NCBI RefSeq assembly: GCF_001402875.1
Contig: NZ_CP012946.1
Coordinates: forward strand, 1 to 64,000
Length of the DNA stretch: 64,000 bases
Reading direction: 5' to 3'
From: Blastochloris viridis
GTDB lineage: Bacteria; Pseudomonadota; Alphaproteobacteria; Rhizobiales; Xanthobacteraceae
The first letter of the stretch is position 1; each line of letters opens with the position of its first letter. The position numbers were made by a program, and so were the translations under genes. A model generated the notes under the pieces. That model saw nothing but the letters and a program-made list of their open reading frames with translations, had not been told where the DNA came from and ran no database searches. Of this stretch, positions 38,421 through 51,754 are shown piece by piece.

Positions 38421-38499
38421 CCATGGTTTGAGACGGCTGCGGAGCCTGGCATCGGGCGCGCCAGCAGCGCGACCCAGTGGCAGCCTTCGCACCATGAGG
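38421..38499. repeat. Palindromic repeat, GAGACGGC..CACCATGAGG type
   Basis: ATGGTTTGAGACGGCTGC at the left pairs imperfectly with GCAGCCTTCGCACCAT at the right and ends CACCATGAGG. A shorter relative with the same ends is at 45862-45902. The rest of the 38146-38976 gap (831 bp) contains no gene I can support; it must include the rpoH promoter, likely in the AT-rich stretch near 38920-38960. Confidence 0.6.
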
Positions 38500-38976
38500 C
38501 CGAGTGCTTGCTCCGCATCGAACGGCCGGCCGCCAGCTCCGCCGGCGCCCTGAATCCGCGGCAGATTTCCGGGTCGTCGCTCGATCGGGCGTTGGACATA
38601 ACCAGGGCGCGGGTGACCGCAACTTGCGGCAACCTGCACGTAGGGTAACACCAGCTCCGGCGACCTCGCCGGTGCCATAGTTGCCGAGGCAACCGTCGAC
38701 CGCGCGCCCGTCACCCCGCTGTTCGCGACCGCTGTGCGACAAGATGTCTCGCCGCCGCCAGCGTGGCAACGCCGGTGCGGCGGCTCCGGCCGGACGCCTC
38801 GCAATACCGATTTAGAATGAATATATTGCGCAACTGGCGCTTGGGAACCGGGCGCGGACCCAGGCCGTTTCCCCCATTGAGCCACAAACGACGCCGGCTT
38901 GTGATCCAACGGGGCGGCGCGTACGCAAATAAATAGAAAACAAAAATGCTTCCGGGAAGATCAATGGGAGAACAGC

Positions 38977-39849
38977 ATGGCCCGCGTCATGGGGGTTCGC
39001 CAGCGTTTCGTTAAAGCTGCCATGAATGCGCCGTTCCTCGGCCGCGAGGAGGAGCACGATCTTGCCGTGCGCTGGAAGGCGGTGGGCGATCAGGACGCGC
39101 TGCACCGCTTGGCGTCGGCGCACATCCGGCTGGTGATCGCGATCGCCGCCCGCTTCAAGCACTACAATTTGCCGATGGCCGACCTGATCCAGGAAGGACA
39201 TGTCGGCTTGCTGGAGGCCGCGGCTCGGTTTGACCCCGAACGCGAGGTGCGGTTTTCGACCTACGCCACTTGGTGGATCCGCGCGGCGATCCAGGACTAT
39301 GTGCTGCGTAACTGGTCGATCGTGCGCGGCGGCACCTCGTCGGCACAAAAGGCGCTGTTCTTCAACCTTCGCCGCATGCGGGCACGCCTCGCCCAGCGCG
39401 GCGAGGACATCTCGACCTCGCAGCTCTACCAGAACATCGCCGAGACCATCGGCGTGTCGGTCAACGACGTCGCGATGATGGACGCGCGGCTGTCGGGACA
39501 CGATATGTCGCTCAACGCGCCGATGTCCGACCCGGACAGCGCGGCGTCCTCGGAGCGGCAGGACTTTCTGGTGTGGGACGGTCCGGCGCCGGACGAGCAG
39601 GCCGGCGAGGAAATCGACCGGGTGCGGCGGGCCAAGTGGTTGCGGGCGGCGCTGGCGGTGCTGTCGGAGCGCGAGATGCGCATCCTGCGCGAGCGGCGAC
39701 TGGTCGACAACGCCTCCACCCTGGAGGCGCTTGGCTCCCGCCTTGGCATCTCCAAGGAGCGCGTCCGCCAGATCGAGACCCGCGCCATCGAGAAGCTGCG
39801 GCAGGCGCTCGACGCCCAGCAGCCCGACGCCCGCACCGCAATGATCTGA
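38977..39849 (+). CDS. rpoH: RNA polymerase sigma-32 factor, RpoH type
   Basis: 290-aa heat-shock-type sigma factor. Region 2 contains the highly conserved DLIQEGHVGLLEAAARFDPEREVRFSTYATWWIRAAIQDYVLRNWS, region 3 is reduced, and region 4.2 is ISKERVRQIETRAIEKLRQAL. The sequence QKALFFNLRR is the RpoH box. Alphaproteobacteria often have several rpoH copies; linkage with carD and the alternative-type N-terminus suggest the RpoH2 kind, which I infer rather than see. Start at MARVMGVRQRF. Confidence 0.94.
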   Translation: MARVMGVRQRFVKAAMNAPFLGREEEHDLAVRWKAVGDQDALHRLASAHIRLVIAIAARFKHYNLPMADLIQEGHVGLLEAAARFDPEREVRFSTYATWWIRAAIQDYVLRNWSIVRGGTSSAQKALFFNLRRMRARLAQRGEDISTSQLYQNIAETIGVSVNDVAMMDARLSGHDMSLNAPMSDPDSAASSERQDFLVWDGPAPDEQAGEEIDRVRRAKWLRAALAVLSEREMRILRERRLVDNASTLEALGSRLGISKERVRQIETRAIEKLRQALDAQQPDARTAMI

Positions 39850-40020
39850 GCAGGACCTGTGCGCGCTGCGCTCCACGGCGCGGTGCCGTCCGACGTCCAA
39901 GGCAGGACGCCGCGGCGCAGACCTTGCGCCGTCGTCCGCATCCCGCGCAGCGGACGCTGGATCATACGGTTTCGGCTGATCGGCTCGGAATGGCCGTTGG
40001 TCGGGGGCGCGTCTTTTCCA

Positions 40021-40163
40021 TCTCCCCTTGTGGGAGAGGGTGGCAAGGATGAGCGCAGCGAAATCCGAGCCGGGTGAGGGGTATGTCAGCCTTCTGCGCA
40101 GCAGGCCCCCTCACCCGCCTCGCGATCTAAAGATCGCTCGGCACCCTCTCCCGCAAGGGGAGA
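40021..40163. repeat. Long inverted repeat between rpoH and the M48 gene
   Basis: TCTCCCCTTGTGGGAGAGGG at 40021-40040 pairs with CCCTCTCCCGCAAGGGGAGA at 40144-40163, with one mismatch, and each arm is itself a hairpin. The central part adds GGGTGAGGGG/CCCCTCACCC. It occupies most of the 351-bp gap between the convergent genes and could serve as a bidirectional terminator. No T-run is present. Confidence 0.75.
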
Positions 40164-40200
40164 GGGAAGGAAGAGCCGAGCTGATCAAACGGAAATCGCA

Positions 40201-41724
40201 TCACTCGACCACGGTCTTGACCTTCTGTCCGGCCTGCAGCGGCTTGGCGCGGTCGAGCCCGTTCAGCACGACAAACCGCTCGACCGGCCGATCGAGCTGG
40301 GCCATGCGGTCGGCGAAGCTGTCGGCGGTCTCGCCCGGCCCGACGGTGACGATCTTGAGCCGGAGCGGGCGCAACCGGTCGGCCTCCTCCAAGCTGACGC
40401 GCCGAAATGTTTGCGCCGCCGTTTGGAACTGGCGGTCGATGTCCGGCGTCAGTGCGCGGGCGGCGAAGATCAGCCGATAGACCTCGCTGCCGAACCGGAT
40501 GGCGTAGAGCCGGAACGACCACTCCTTGCCGCGCGCCACCGCGGTCGCCGCCTCGAAGCCGTTGAGGTTCAGCACCTCCACCGAGGCGGTCTCGACGCCT
40601 TCGATCCAGCCCGACGACAGGTAGCCGGAGAGATCGTCGGTGCCGCCCATCCGCGCCGCGTCGAGCCGCAGTGCCTCGCGGCCGCCGAGCGAGGCGCCGA
40701 GCACGGCCTGCGCGGTGTTCTCCAGCGAAAAGCCGTCCGGTGCGATCAGGGTGAAGCCGAGTTTGGGGTGGATGAAGCGGCGGCCGCGGACATAGCCCTC
40801 GCTGGGGTCGTCGCCGTAAGTCAGGCCGTCGATGCGGGCGAGATAGCCGTCGCGGTCGCGCTCGCCGGCGTCGCCCGGACCGGCGAACTGGCGAGCGTTG
40901 GTGATGGCAATCGACAGCCGGTCCGGCGCGGACGGGTGGCTCGACAAAAAATCGACGGTGTCGGAGACGGCGCGGTCGGAGCCGAGCGCCTGGTCGCGCA
41001 GCGCGCCGTGGCGGGCGAGCGAGCTCAAAAACCGCGAGGCGCCGTAGGGGTCGAAGCCGGCGCGGGCGCTGGTGGCAACGCCGATGACGTCGGCCTCCAG
41101 CTCCTGCTGGCGCGAGAAGCTGGCGATGCTCAGCTTGGAGCGCGCCATCGACAGCGCGCCAAGCTGAGGGTCCTGCAGCACGTCGGAAATCACTTTCGAG
41201 ACGATGGCGGCCTGGCGAACCTGTTCTTCGCGGGCGACGGCGTGGCGGGCGACGACGTGCGCCATCTCGTGCGCCAGCACCGAGGCCAGCTCGGCGCGGT
41301 CGTTGGCCAGCGCCAGCAGGCCGCGGGTGACGTAGAGCGAGCCCGACGGCAGCGCGAAGGCGTTGACCGAGGGCGAATTGAGGATGGTGAGGCGGTAGCG
41401 CAGATCCGGCCGCTCCGACGCCGCCACCAGCCGCTCGATGGTGGTCTCGATATAGGCCTGCAGCGCGACGTCGCTGTAGGCGCCGCCATAGCTGGCGAGG
41501 ATGCGGGCGTGCTCGCGCTCTTCGCCGCGGGCCGGCGGCGGCGGCGAGGTCAGCCGCGCCCGCGGCACGTCGGGGTCCGGGCGCCCGCCCTCGGGCAGCC
41601 CGATGGTGCCGCAGCCGACCACCAGCGCGCCGAGCACCACGACAGCGCTGAGCCGTAGCACCGCACCGAGGCGGCCAAGGCGACCTTGCGGGCCACGCCA
41701 TGCTTGCTGCCGGAGGTCGATCAC
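40201..41724 (-). CDS. M48 family metalloprotease lipoprotein, BepA/YfgC-like
   Basis: 507-aa exported zinc peptidase. The N-terminal signal ends in a lipobox LVVG-C38. The catalytic H152-E-M-A-H156 is followed by RQQELEADVIGV with the third ligand. TDTVDFLSSHPSAPDRL closes the peptidase domain. The C-terminal ~60 residues (LKIVTVGPGETADSFADRMA, ERFVVLNGLD, QKVKTVVE) look like a LysM-type domain, implying cell-wall attachment. BepA-like proteins control outer-membrane protein assembly. The start overlaps the SNase-like gene by ATGA. Confidence 0.92.
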   Translation of the reverse strand: MIDLRQQAWRGPQGRLGRLGAVLRLSAVVVLGALVVGCGTIGLPEGGRPDPDVPRARLTSPPPPARGEEREHARILASYGGAYSDVALQAYIETTIERLVAASERPDLRYRLTILNSPSVNAFALPSGSLYVTRGLLALANDRAELASVLAHEMAHVVARHAVAREEQVRQAAIVSKVISDVLQDPQLGALSMARSKLSIASFSRQQELEADVIGVATSARAGFDPYGASRFLSSLARHGALRDQALGSDRAVSDTVDFLSSHPSAPDRLSIAITNARQFAGPGDAGERDRDGYLARIDGLTYGDDPSEGYVRGRRFIHPKLGFTLIAPDGFSLENTAQAVLGASLGGREALRLDAARMGGTDDLSGYLSSGWIEGVETASVEVLNLNGFEAATAVARGKEWSFRLYAIRFGSEVYRLIFAARALTPDIDRQFQTAAQTFRRVSLEEADRLRPLRLKIVTVGPGETADSFADRMAQLDRPVERFVVLNGLDRAKPLQAGQKVKTVVE

Positions 41725-42527
41725 CGGTTGGCCTCAAGGAGCTCGATTTGGTCGGGCGCCAGTGCCGCGATGGCGGGACCGCCGCGCAGTTCGAGATGGC
41801 CGCGGACCCGCACCGCCCGCCCGACCAGGCGTTCCAGGTCGAGGCCGGCCCGCGCAAACGCCCGGCGGTCGCGCGCGGCCACAAGCACGGTGAAATCCTC
41901 GCTCCAGCGCCGGCCGAAATTCACATAAACCGTCCCACGACGCCCGCCAACGGCGGAAATGCGGCCCTCGACCACGGCATAGCGGCCTTCCAGCCGGCGC
42001 AGGCGGCCGAGATCGTCCGCCGCCACCGGGCGGTTGGCCGGATCGGCCCACAGACCGAGCCCGGCCGCCCGCGCGCGGGCCTCGCGCGCCAGCAGGGCAC
42101 CGGCACAGCTGGCGCCGGGACGAATCGCGACGATGGCGCGGCCGTCCTCGATCGCCAGCGCTTCGAGCCAGGTACCGTCCTCCGCCACCATCGCCGCAGC
42201 AGACAGCCGGCCCCAGCGGTCGGGCGGGGCGCCGGCGCGAACCGCGATGGTACGGCCGATGGCGGCGCGGAAACCGTCGGCGGCGGCAAATCGCAGGCTG
42301 GGGCTCACCACCAAGGTGCCATCCGCCAGCGTCAGCTCGGCGCCGGCTGCCGCCACCACCCGGCCGCGGACCGCGACCCGCGGCGCGCACGCCGCGACCG
42401 CGCCGGCGTCGGCCGCGGCGGTCTGCGCGGCGGCGGCCATCGGCCAGCCACCGGCATGAAGCGCCGCCGCCATGGCCAGAACCCGCCGCCCAGCCCGGGC
42501 GATGTTGGCCGTCCACCCCGCCGCCAT
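41721..42527 (-). CDS. SNase/thermonuclease-like exported protein
   Basis: 268-aa protein with an N-terminal signal region (RRVLAMAAALHAGGWPMAAAAQ). An OB-fold-like region with staphylococcal-nuclease flavour follows: CAGALLAREARARAAGLGLWAD resembles the SNase C-terminal segment. A final nucleic-acid-binding-like barrel contains YAVVEGRISAVGGRRGTVYVNFG and LVGRAVRVRGHLE. I cannot confirm the full nuclease Arg/Glu set, so catalytic activity is doubtful. Translationally coupled to the M48 gene downstream. Confidence 0.78.
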   Translation of the reverse strand: MAAGWTANIARAGRRVLAMAAALHAGGWPMAAAAQTAAADAGAVAACAPRVAVRGRVVAAAGAELTLADGTLVVSPSLRFAAADGFRAAIGRTIAVRAGAPPDRWGRLSAAAMVAEDGTWLEALAIEDGRAIVAIRPGASCAGALLAREARARAAGLGLWADPANRPVAADDLGRLRRLEGRYAVVEGRISAVGGRRGTVYVNFGRRWSEDFTVLVAARDRRAFARAGLDLERLVGRAVRVRGHLELRGGPAIAALAPDQIELLEANR

Positions 42528-42633
42528 CGGATGCTCCCTCGCCCTAGAAAAAGAATCCCATTCGGGCGACAGTGCGGCACGACCACGGCGAGGGTTGTGC
42601 GCAGGCGGGGGCGATGTGGTAGGAAGCCGTCGT

Positions 42634-42710
42634 GGTCCCGTAGCTCAGCAGGATAGAGCAGCGGTTTCCTAAACCGTTGGTCGGGGGTTCGACTCCCTCC
42701 GGGACCGCCA
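42634..42710 (+). tRNA. tRNA-Arg (anticodon CCU)
   Basis: 77-nt cloverleaf with encoded CCA. Acceptor GGTCCCG/CGGGACC with G discriminator, anticodon stem GCGGT/ACCGT, loop TTCCTAA giving CCT at 42668-42670, and T-arm GGGGGTTCGACTCCC. It decodes AGG. Sequence just downstream looks like insertion-sequence debris. Confidence 0.96.
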
Positions 42711-42714
42711 GCCT

Positions 42715-42920
42715 ACGCTGTGTCCAGCCTGGAGACATAGGTGACGGTTTGTGCCTATGACATGGGTGACAGCCTCGTGCCGAACGGGTTGTCGACGGGC
42801 TGGCGTCGCCGATATCAAGCGGGGGCGACCGTGAGAACCGAGACGCGCGTGGTCGCGATTCATGGCATCATACGATCATCGTCAAATTGGGCCCACCCTC
42901 GTCAAATTGGCCCCTGACGC
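42715..42920. mobile_element. Possible insertion-sequence debris next to tRNA-Arg
   Basis: CTGGAGACATAGGTGACGG followed by GACATGGGTGACAG (about 42728-42765) resembles ends of IS481-like elements as I remember them. Further on, TCGTCAAATTGG is repeated with a 20-nt period (42879-42890 and 42899-42910), and such end repeats occur in IS21-like elements. No transposase frame remains. Identification is from memory and weak. Confidence 0.35.
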
Positions 42921-42944
42921 CGGGACGACAGCGCGGGTGTAAAG

Positions 42945-43529
42945 ATGAAGACAACCAGTTCTTCATCGGACTGGGATCGGATCGTCGGTGAGCGAATCCG
43001 TACATTGCGTTTCGAACTGGACCTGACGCTGGACGATCTGGCCTGCCGCGCCGGTATCGACCTTGCCACGCTGTCCGATATCGAAACCGGGAACGTCTGC
43101 CTCACCGGCCGATTCGTCCGCCGCCTCAGCGTCGCGCTCGGCGTGCGCATGGTCGATCTGATGCTGTCGGCCGCGGTGCAGTCGCGGGTCAGCCCCCGGG
43201 CGGAGCAGTCGAGCTGGCGCGATCCCGAAACCGCCATCGTCCGCCGCCGGCTGACCCCCGACGGCGTCGGCGCCCTCACCGAGCTGGTCGAGATCGAATA
43301 TCCGCCGGGCGCCGCCTGCGATTATCGCGATCCGCCGTTCGAGAGCACCGAGCATCAGGTGCTGGTGCTGGACGGCAGGCTGGAGCTGGCCATTGACGAC
43401 GGCGCCAGCCTGACCGCCTATGCGCTGGACGCGGGCGACTGCATTCACGTGCCGCGGGGCTGTGGCATGATGGTCAGCAACCCGTACCAGCGCAGCGCGC
43501 GCTTCATCGTCTCGATTTCGTCGATCTGA
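42945..43529 (+). CDS. XRE-family regulator with C-terminal cupin domain
   Basis: 194-aa cytoplasmic regulator. The N-terminal HTH spans about residues 10-68 (RIRTLRFELDLTLDDLACRAGIDLATLSDIETG). The C-terminal cupin, about 110-194, includes EHQVLVLDGRLELAIDDG and LDAGDCIHVPRGCGMMVSNP. This is the common MBL/PuuR-like layout sensing a small ligand. The cupin lacks the second HXH-type metal motif in full, so metal binding is uncertain. It stands between tRNA-Arg debris and priA; no target genes are indicated. Confidence 0.88.
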   Translation: MKTTSSSSDWDRIVGERIRTLRFELDLTLDDLACRAGIDLATLSDIETGNVCLTGRFVRRLSVALGVRMVDLMLSAAVQSRVSPRAEQSSWRDPETAIVRRRLTPDGVGALTELVEIEYPPGAACDYRDPPFESTEHQVLVLDGRLELAIDDGASLTAYALDAGDCIHVPRGCGMMVSNPYQRSARFIVSISSI

Positions 43530-43590
43530 TCGGCGAAGCGGCGCGGCCGCGCCGCGTGGCGCCACCCAGAGCGCAGCCCGAAATGATGGC

Positions 43591-45765
43591 ATGACCGCCC
43601 GATTCGCCGAAGTGCTGGTGCCGCTCGGCATCGACCAGCCCTATTCCTACGCCGTGCCGGACGGGCTCGCCGTCGCGGTCGGCGACCTCGTCCACGTACC
43701 GCTCGGCCCGCGCACCGTGACCGGGGTGGTGTGGTCGCTCGGTGCCACGCCGCGCTTTGCCAACCCCGCCAAGCTGCGCAAGATCGACGGCCGGGTCGAG
43801 GTCGAGGGGTTCCGGCCCGAACTGATGAACTTCATCGAATGGGTGGCCGGCTACACCGTGGCGCCGCGCGGCGCCGTGCTGCGCATGGCGCTGCGCCTCA
43901 ACGAAAATCTCGGTCCGCCGCGGCCCCGCGCCGGCATCCGCCGCGCCGGGCCTGAGCCCGCTCGCATGACCGCGCAGCGCGCCAGGGTGCTGGCGGCGCT
44001 GGAGGGCGGGCTCAGCTACGGCAAGAGCGACCTCGCCCGCGAGGTCGGGGTGTCGGTGGCGGTGATCGAGGGGCTGGTCGACGAGGGCACGCTGGAGGCG
44101 GTCGAGCTGGCACCGGAGGTGCCGGCGGCCCGGCCCGACCCCGACCATCCCGCCCTCGCGCTGAGCGCAACCCAGGCCGAGGCGGCGGCGAGCCTGGCCG
44201 CAGCGGCGTCGCGCGGCGGCTTTGCCACCTTTTTGCTCGACGGCGTCACCGGCTCCGGCAAGACCGAAGTCTATTTCGAGGCGGTGGCGGCGGCGCTGCG
44301 GCGCGGCCGCCAGGTGCTGCTGCTGCTGCCGGAGATCGCGCTGACCACCGCGTTCCTCGAGCGCTTCGTCAAGCGGTTCGGGGTGCGGCCGGCGGAGTGG
44401 CATTCCGAGGTACCGCCGCGCCGGCGCGAGCGCACCTGGCGCGGCCTCGCCGCCGGCGACACCCAGGTGGTGGCCGGTGCCCGCTCGGCGCTGTTCCTGC
44501 CGTTCCGCGATCTCGGCCTGATCGTGGTCGACGAGGAGCACGACGCCTCCTACAAGCAGGAGGACGGCGTCGCCTACAACGCCCGCGACATGGCGGTGGT
44601 GCGCGCCCGCCTGGCCGAGGTGCCGATCGTGCTGGCGTCGGCGACGCCCTCGATCGAAAGCGAGGTCAATGCCAGGCGCGGGCGCTACCGCCGCCTGGCC
44701 CTGCCGAGCCGGGTCGGCGGCGCGGCGCTGCCCGAGATCACGGCGATCGACATGACCCGCCAGGGCCCCGAGCGCGGCCGCTGGATCGCGCCCAGCCTGG
44801 TGGCGGCGATCGAGGCGACCATCGCCCGCCAGGAGCAGGCGCTGCTGTTCCTCAACCGCCGCGGCTACGCCCCGCTGACGCTGTGCCGCGCCTGCGGCCA
44901 CCGCCTGCGTTGCCCGTCGTGCGATGCCTGGCTGGTCGAGCACCGCTTCCGCCGCCGGCTGGTCTGTCACCATTGCGGCTACTCGATGCCGCGGCCGACC
45001 GCGTGCCCGCACTGCCAGGCGGCGGAGTCGTTCGTCGCGGTGGGGCCCGGCGTCGAGCGACTGGCCGAGGAAGCGCAGGCGCGGTTTCCCGACGCCCGGC
45101 TGTCGATCCTGTCGTCGGACCTCGTGGTCGGGGTCGAACGGCTGCGCGCGGAGATCACCGCGATCGAACGCGGCGAGGTCGACCTCGTCATCGGCACCCA
45201 GCTGATCGCCAAGGGCCATCACTTCCCGCGCCTGACGCTGGCGGGGATCGTCGACGGCGACCTCGGCCTCGCCCATGGCGACCCGCGCGCCGCCGAGCGC
45301 ACCTTCCAGTTGCTGCACCAGGTGGTGGGCCGGGCCGGCCGCGAATCGGGCCACGGCAGCGGCCTGATCCAGACCTATCAGCCAAAGCACCCGGTGATGA
45401 CGGCGCTGATCGCCGGCGACCGCGAGCTGTTCTACGATACCGAGATCGCCGCCCGCGAGCGCGCCGGCCTGCCGCCGTTCGGCCGGCTCGCCACCTTGCT
45501 GGTGGCGGCGGCCGATGCCGCGGCGGCCGAAGCCTACGCCCGCACCGTCGCCGCCGCCGCCCCGAGCCGCGACGGGGTGCGGGTGCTGGGGCCGGCCGAG
45601 GCGCCGATCGCGGTGCTGCGCGGCCGCCACCGGGTGCGCCTGTTGGTGCGGGCCGCGCGGGCCGTGAACGTATCCGACTATGTCCGGGAGTGGCTGGCCA
45701 AGGTGCCGCCGCCGCGGAGCAACGTGACGCTGGCGGTGGATGTCGACCCGCAGAGCTTCGCGTGA
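43591..45765 (+). CDS. priA: Primosomal replication protein PriA
   Basis: 724-aa 3'-5' helicase that reloads the replisome at stalled forks. The N-terminal 3'-DNA-binding domain is followed by Walker A GVTGSGKT near residue 217 and a DEEH box near 314 (VVDEEHDASYKQ). The two zinc knuckles lie around 431-478 (CRACGHRLRCPSC, CHHCG, CPHC), and VVGRAGRESGHG is motif VI. Family length and motifs are complete. It lies upstream of the F1 ATP synthase genes on the same strand. Confidence 0.96.
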   Translation: MTARFAEVLVPLGIDQPYSYAVPDGLAVAVGDLVHVPLGPRTVTGVVWSLGATPRFANPAKLRKIDGRVEVEGFRPELMNFIEWVAGYTVAPRGAVLRMALRLNENLGPPRPRAGIRRAGPEPARMTAQRARVLAALEGGLSYGKSDLAREVGVSVAVIEGLVDEGTLEAVELAPEVPAARPDPDHPALALSATQAEAAASLAAAASRGGFATFLLDGVTGSGKTEVYFEAVAAALRRGRQVLLLLPEIALTTAFLERFVKRFGVRPAEWHSEVPPRRRERTWRGLAAGDTQVVAGARSALFLPFRDLGLIVVDEEHDASYKQEDGVAYNARDMAVVRARLAEVPIVLASATPSIESEVNARRGRYRRLALPSRVGGAALPEITAIDMTRQGPERGRWIAPSLVAAIEATIARQEQALLFLNRRGYAPLTLCRACGHRLRCPSCDAWLVEHRFRRRLVCHHCGYSMPRPTACPHCQAAESFVAVGPGVERLAEEAQARFPDARLSILSSDLVVGVERLRAEITAIERGEVDLVIGTQLIAKGHHFPRLTLAGIVDGDLGLAHGDPRAAERTFQLLHQVVGRAGRESGHGSGLIQTYQPKHPVMTALIAGDRELFYDTEIAARERAGLPPFGRLATLLVAAADAAAAEAYARTVAAAAPSRDGVRVLGPAEAPIAVLRGRHRVRLLVRAARAVNVSDYVREWLAKVPPPRSNVTLAVDVDPQSFA

Positions 45766-46186
45766 CTGGCGGAGGACGCGAGCGGCGTTCGTCTGACCGC
45801 GCGTGATGCGGCTTGAAAGGGCGGTCGCGACGGGCGAGGCTGACGCGCGTTGCGGCGAGCTGATGGGTCGAGACGGCGGCTTCGCCGCCTCCGCACCATG
45901 AGGTCGCGCCATGAGGTCGGCAGCGGCGAACAGGACGGTTTCCGGGCAACGTTACGCGCGCAACCAATGCCGCGGCCGGCATCCGACCAATGGCCCGGGA
46001 TCGCGTCGAGTATTTGGGCACACCGTCGTGTTGCAGCCCCCGGTCAGTCGTGCTACTCAGCCGGCCGGCTTGACGGGTTGGGCCGGTTATCCCTGACCCT
46101 CGGCAGAGTTCCTTTGGAATCCAAGGGCTTTCGGCGCGCCAGCCTTGGCGCTGGCGGCGCTCTTGTGAATTAGCCCGAGACGCGAC
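45766..46186. promoter_or_regulatory. priA-atpH intergenic region
   Basis: 421 bp without a supported gene. It contains the palindromic repeat at 45862-45902. The atp operon promoter must lie downstream of it, probably within 46000-46150, but I cannot fix -35/-10 elements. Confidence 0.4.
45862..45902. repeat. Palindromic repeat, GAGACGGC..CACCATGAGG type, short copy
   Basis: ATGGGTCGAGACGGCGGC, a TTC turn, then GCCGCCTCCGCACCAT and GAGG. It shares its ends with the longer element at 38421-38499. CCATGAGGTCG is partly repeated just after it. Confidence 0.6.
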
Positions 46187-48276
<2,090 letters not shown>

Positions 48277-48313
48277 CCGCGGGCGGCATCAGCATCAGGA
48301 TCCGACCCGCGCC

Positions 48314-49189
48314 ATGGCGAGCCTGAAGGAACTTCGCAACCGCATCGCCTCGGTCAAGGCGACGCAGAAGATCACCCGGGCCATGCAGATGGTGGCCGCG
48401 GCGAAACTGCGCCGTGCCCAGGCTGCCGCCGTGGCCGCCCGGCCCTTCGCCGAACGGATGGACCAAGTGCTCGGCAATATTGCCGGCGCGGTGTCCGACA
48501 TCTCGCAGGCGCCGAAACTGCTGGCCGGAACCGGCTCGCAGCAGCGGCACCTGCTGCTGGTGTGCACCTCCGAGCGCGGCCTGTGCGGCCCGTTCAACTC
48601 CTCGATCATCCGGCTGGTGCGCGAACGCGCCCACGCGCTGATGGCCGAGGGCAAGGAGGTCACGTTCTTCTGCGTCGGCCGCAAGGGCTATGACCAGCTC
48701 CGCCGGCAGTTCGACAAGCAGATCGTCAAGACGGTCGAGCTGCGCGGCGTGCGCAACCTCGCCTACGTCAATGCCGAGGCCATTGCCAAAGAGGTGATCG
48801 GCCTGTTCGAGGTTGGCAGTTTCGACGTCTGCACGCTGTTCTTCTCGCGCTACAAGTCGGTGATCGCGCAGGTTCCGACCGCGACGCAGATCATTCCGGC
48901 CTCGTTCCCGGCCGCGGCGGACGACGCGCCGAAGGCGGTCTACGACTACGAGCCGGACGAGACCGAGATTCTCGCCGATCTCTTGCCGCGCAACATCTCG
49001 GTGCAGATTTTCCGGGCGCTGCTGGAAAACGCTGCTTCCGAGCAGGGCGCGCGCATGACCGCGATGGACGCGGCCACCCGCAACGCCGGCGAGATGATCA
49101 AGAAGCAGACGCAGACCTACAACCGCACTCGTCAGGCGATGATCACGAAAGAGCTGATCGAGATCATCTCGGGCGCCGAGGCGTTGTAA
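48314..49189 (+). CDS. atpG: ATP synthase F1 subunit gamma
   Basis: 291-aa central rotor shaft. The N-terminal coiled-coil arm [36 protein letters not shown] and the C-terminal [36 protein letters not shown] are near-invariant family regions. It lies 37 nt after atpA. Unusually, the next gene is not atpD but an ohr-like gene 25 nt downstream. Confidence 0.98.
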   Translation: MASLKELRNRIASVKATQKITRAMQMVAAAKLRRAQAAAVAARPFAERMDQVLGNIAGAVSDISQAPKLLAGTGSQQRHLLLVCTSERGLCGPFNSSIIRLVRERAHALMAEGKEVTFFCVGRKGYDQLRRQFDKQIVKTVELRGVRNLAYVNAEAIAKEVIGLFEVGSFDVCTLFFSRYKSVIAQVPTATQIIPASFPAAADDAPKAVYDYEPDETEILADLLPRNISVQIFRALLENAASEQGARMTAMDAATRNAGEMIKKQTQTYNRTRQAMITKELIEIISGAEAL

Positions 49190-49214
49190 GCCGGGGGGCG
49201 AGGGAGGATCTGCG

Positions 49215-51076
<1,862 letters not shown>

Positions 51077-51202
51077 GCGGCCGAACGGCTCCGGCCGGAG
51101 CGATCGCGCCGCCGGGGTCCCTTGCGAAAGGGATCGCGGCCGGACCGACCGGGTCCGGGTGGATTGAACGACGACGTGGGCTGAAAGACCGAGAGCTGAG
51201 AC

Positions 51203-51637
51203 ATGGCCGAATTTCCCTTCGAGTTGGTGAGCCCGGAACGGCTGGTGTTCTCCGGTCAGGTTGAGCAAGTGGTGGTGCCGGGCTCCGATGGTGAGTTCGG
51301 CGTGCTCGCCGGCCACGCCCCGGTGATGTCGACGCTGAAGCCCGGGCTGCTGACGATCTTCGCCGCCGGCACCGAGCCGCGATACCTGTTCGTCCGCGGC
51401 GGTTTCGCCGAGGCGCGGCCGGACGGGTTGACGGTGTTGGCGACCGTGGCCATGCCGCTTGAGGAGCTCGACGCCGCGCGGCTTGCCCAGGAGATCCAGG
51501 ACGCCGAGGAAGACGTCGCCGACGCCACCGACGATGCCAAGCGCCAGGCGGCACAGGAGAAGCTTGAGCAGCTGCGCGAATTCCGCGCCGCGCTGGCCCA
51601 AAGCGGGCTGGCGGCGGGACCGACGCCCGGCCACTGA
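51203..51637 (+). CDS. atpC: ATP synthase F1 subunit epsilon
   Basis: 144-aa epsilon subunit coupling rotor and regulating hydrolysis. The N-terminal beta-sandwich includes [35 protein letters not shown]; the C-terminal two-helix regulatory part covers about residues 90-136. It is the last gene of the operon, followed by a strong terminator 23 nt after the stop. Confidence 0.96.
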   Translation: MAEFPFELVSPERLVFSGQVEQVVVPGSDGEFGVLAGHAPVMSTLKPGLLTIFAAGTEPRYLFVRGGFAEARPDGLTVLATVAMPLEELDAARLAQEIQDAEEDVADATDDAKRQAAQEKLEQLREFRAALAQSGLAAGPTPGH

Positions 51638-51660
51638 CCGGCTCTTTCAACCAAACGACA

Positions 51661-51690
51661 AAACGGCCCGGCATCTGCCGGGCCGTTTTG
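51661..51690. terminator. Intrinsic terminator of the atp operon
   Basis: A 12-bp perfect stem 51661-51672 with 51677-51688 (loop ATCT), preceded by AAA and followed by TTTGTTTG. It also faces the convergent GNAT gene. Confidence 0.93.
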
Positions 51691-51754
51691 TTTGTGCGGG
51701 CAGGCTGTCGCTTTGGATTGGCCGGGGGGGGGGCTGGTGCGGCCGGGATACCGT

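Noticed and set aside
43504..45912. An 802-codon minus-strand frame
   Set aside because: Antisense to priA, which has complete helicase and zinc motifs.
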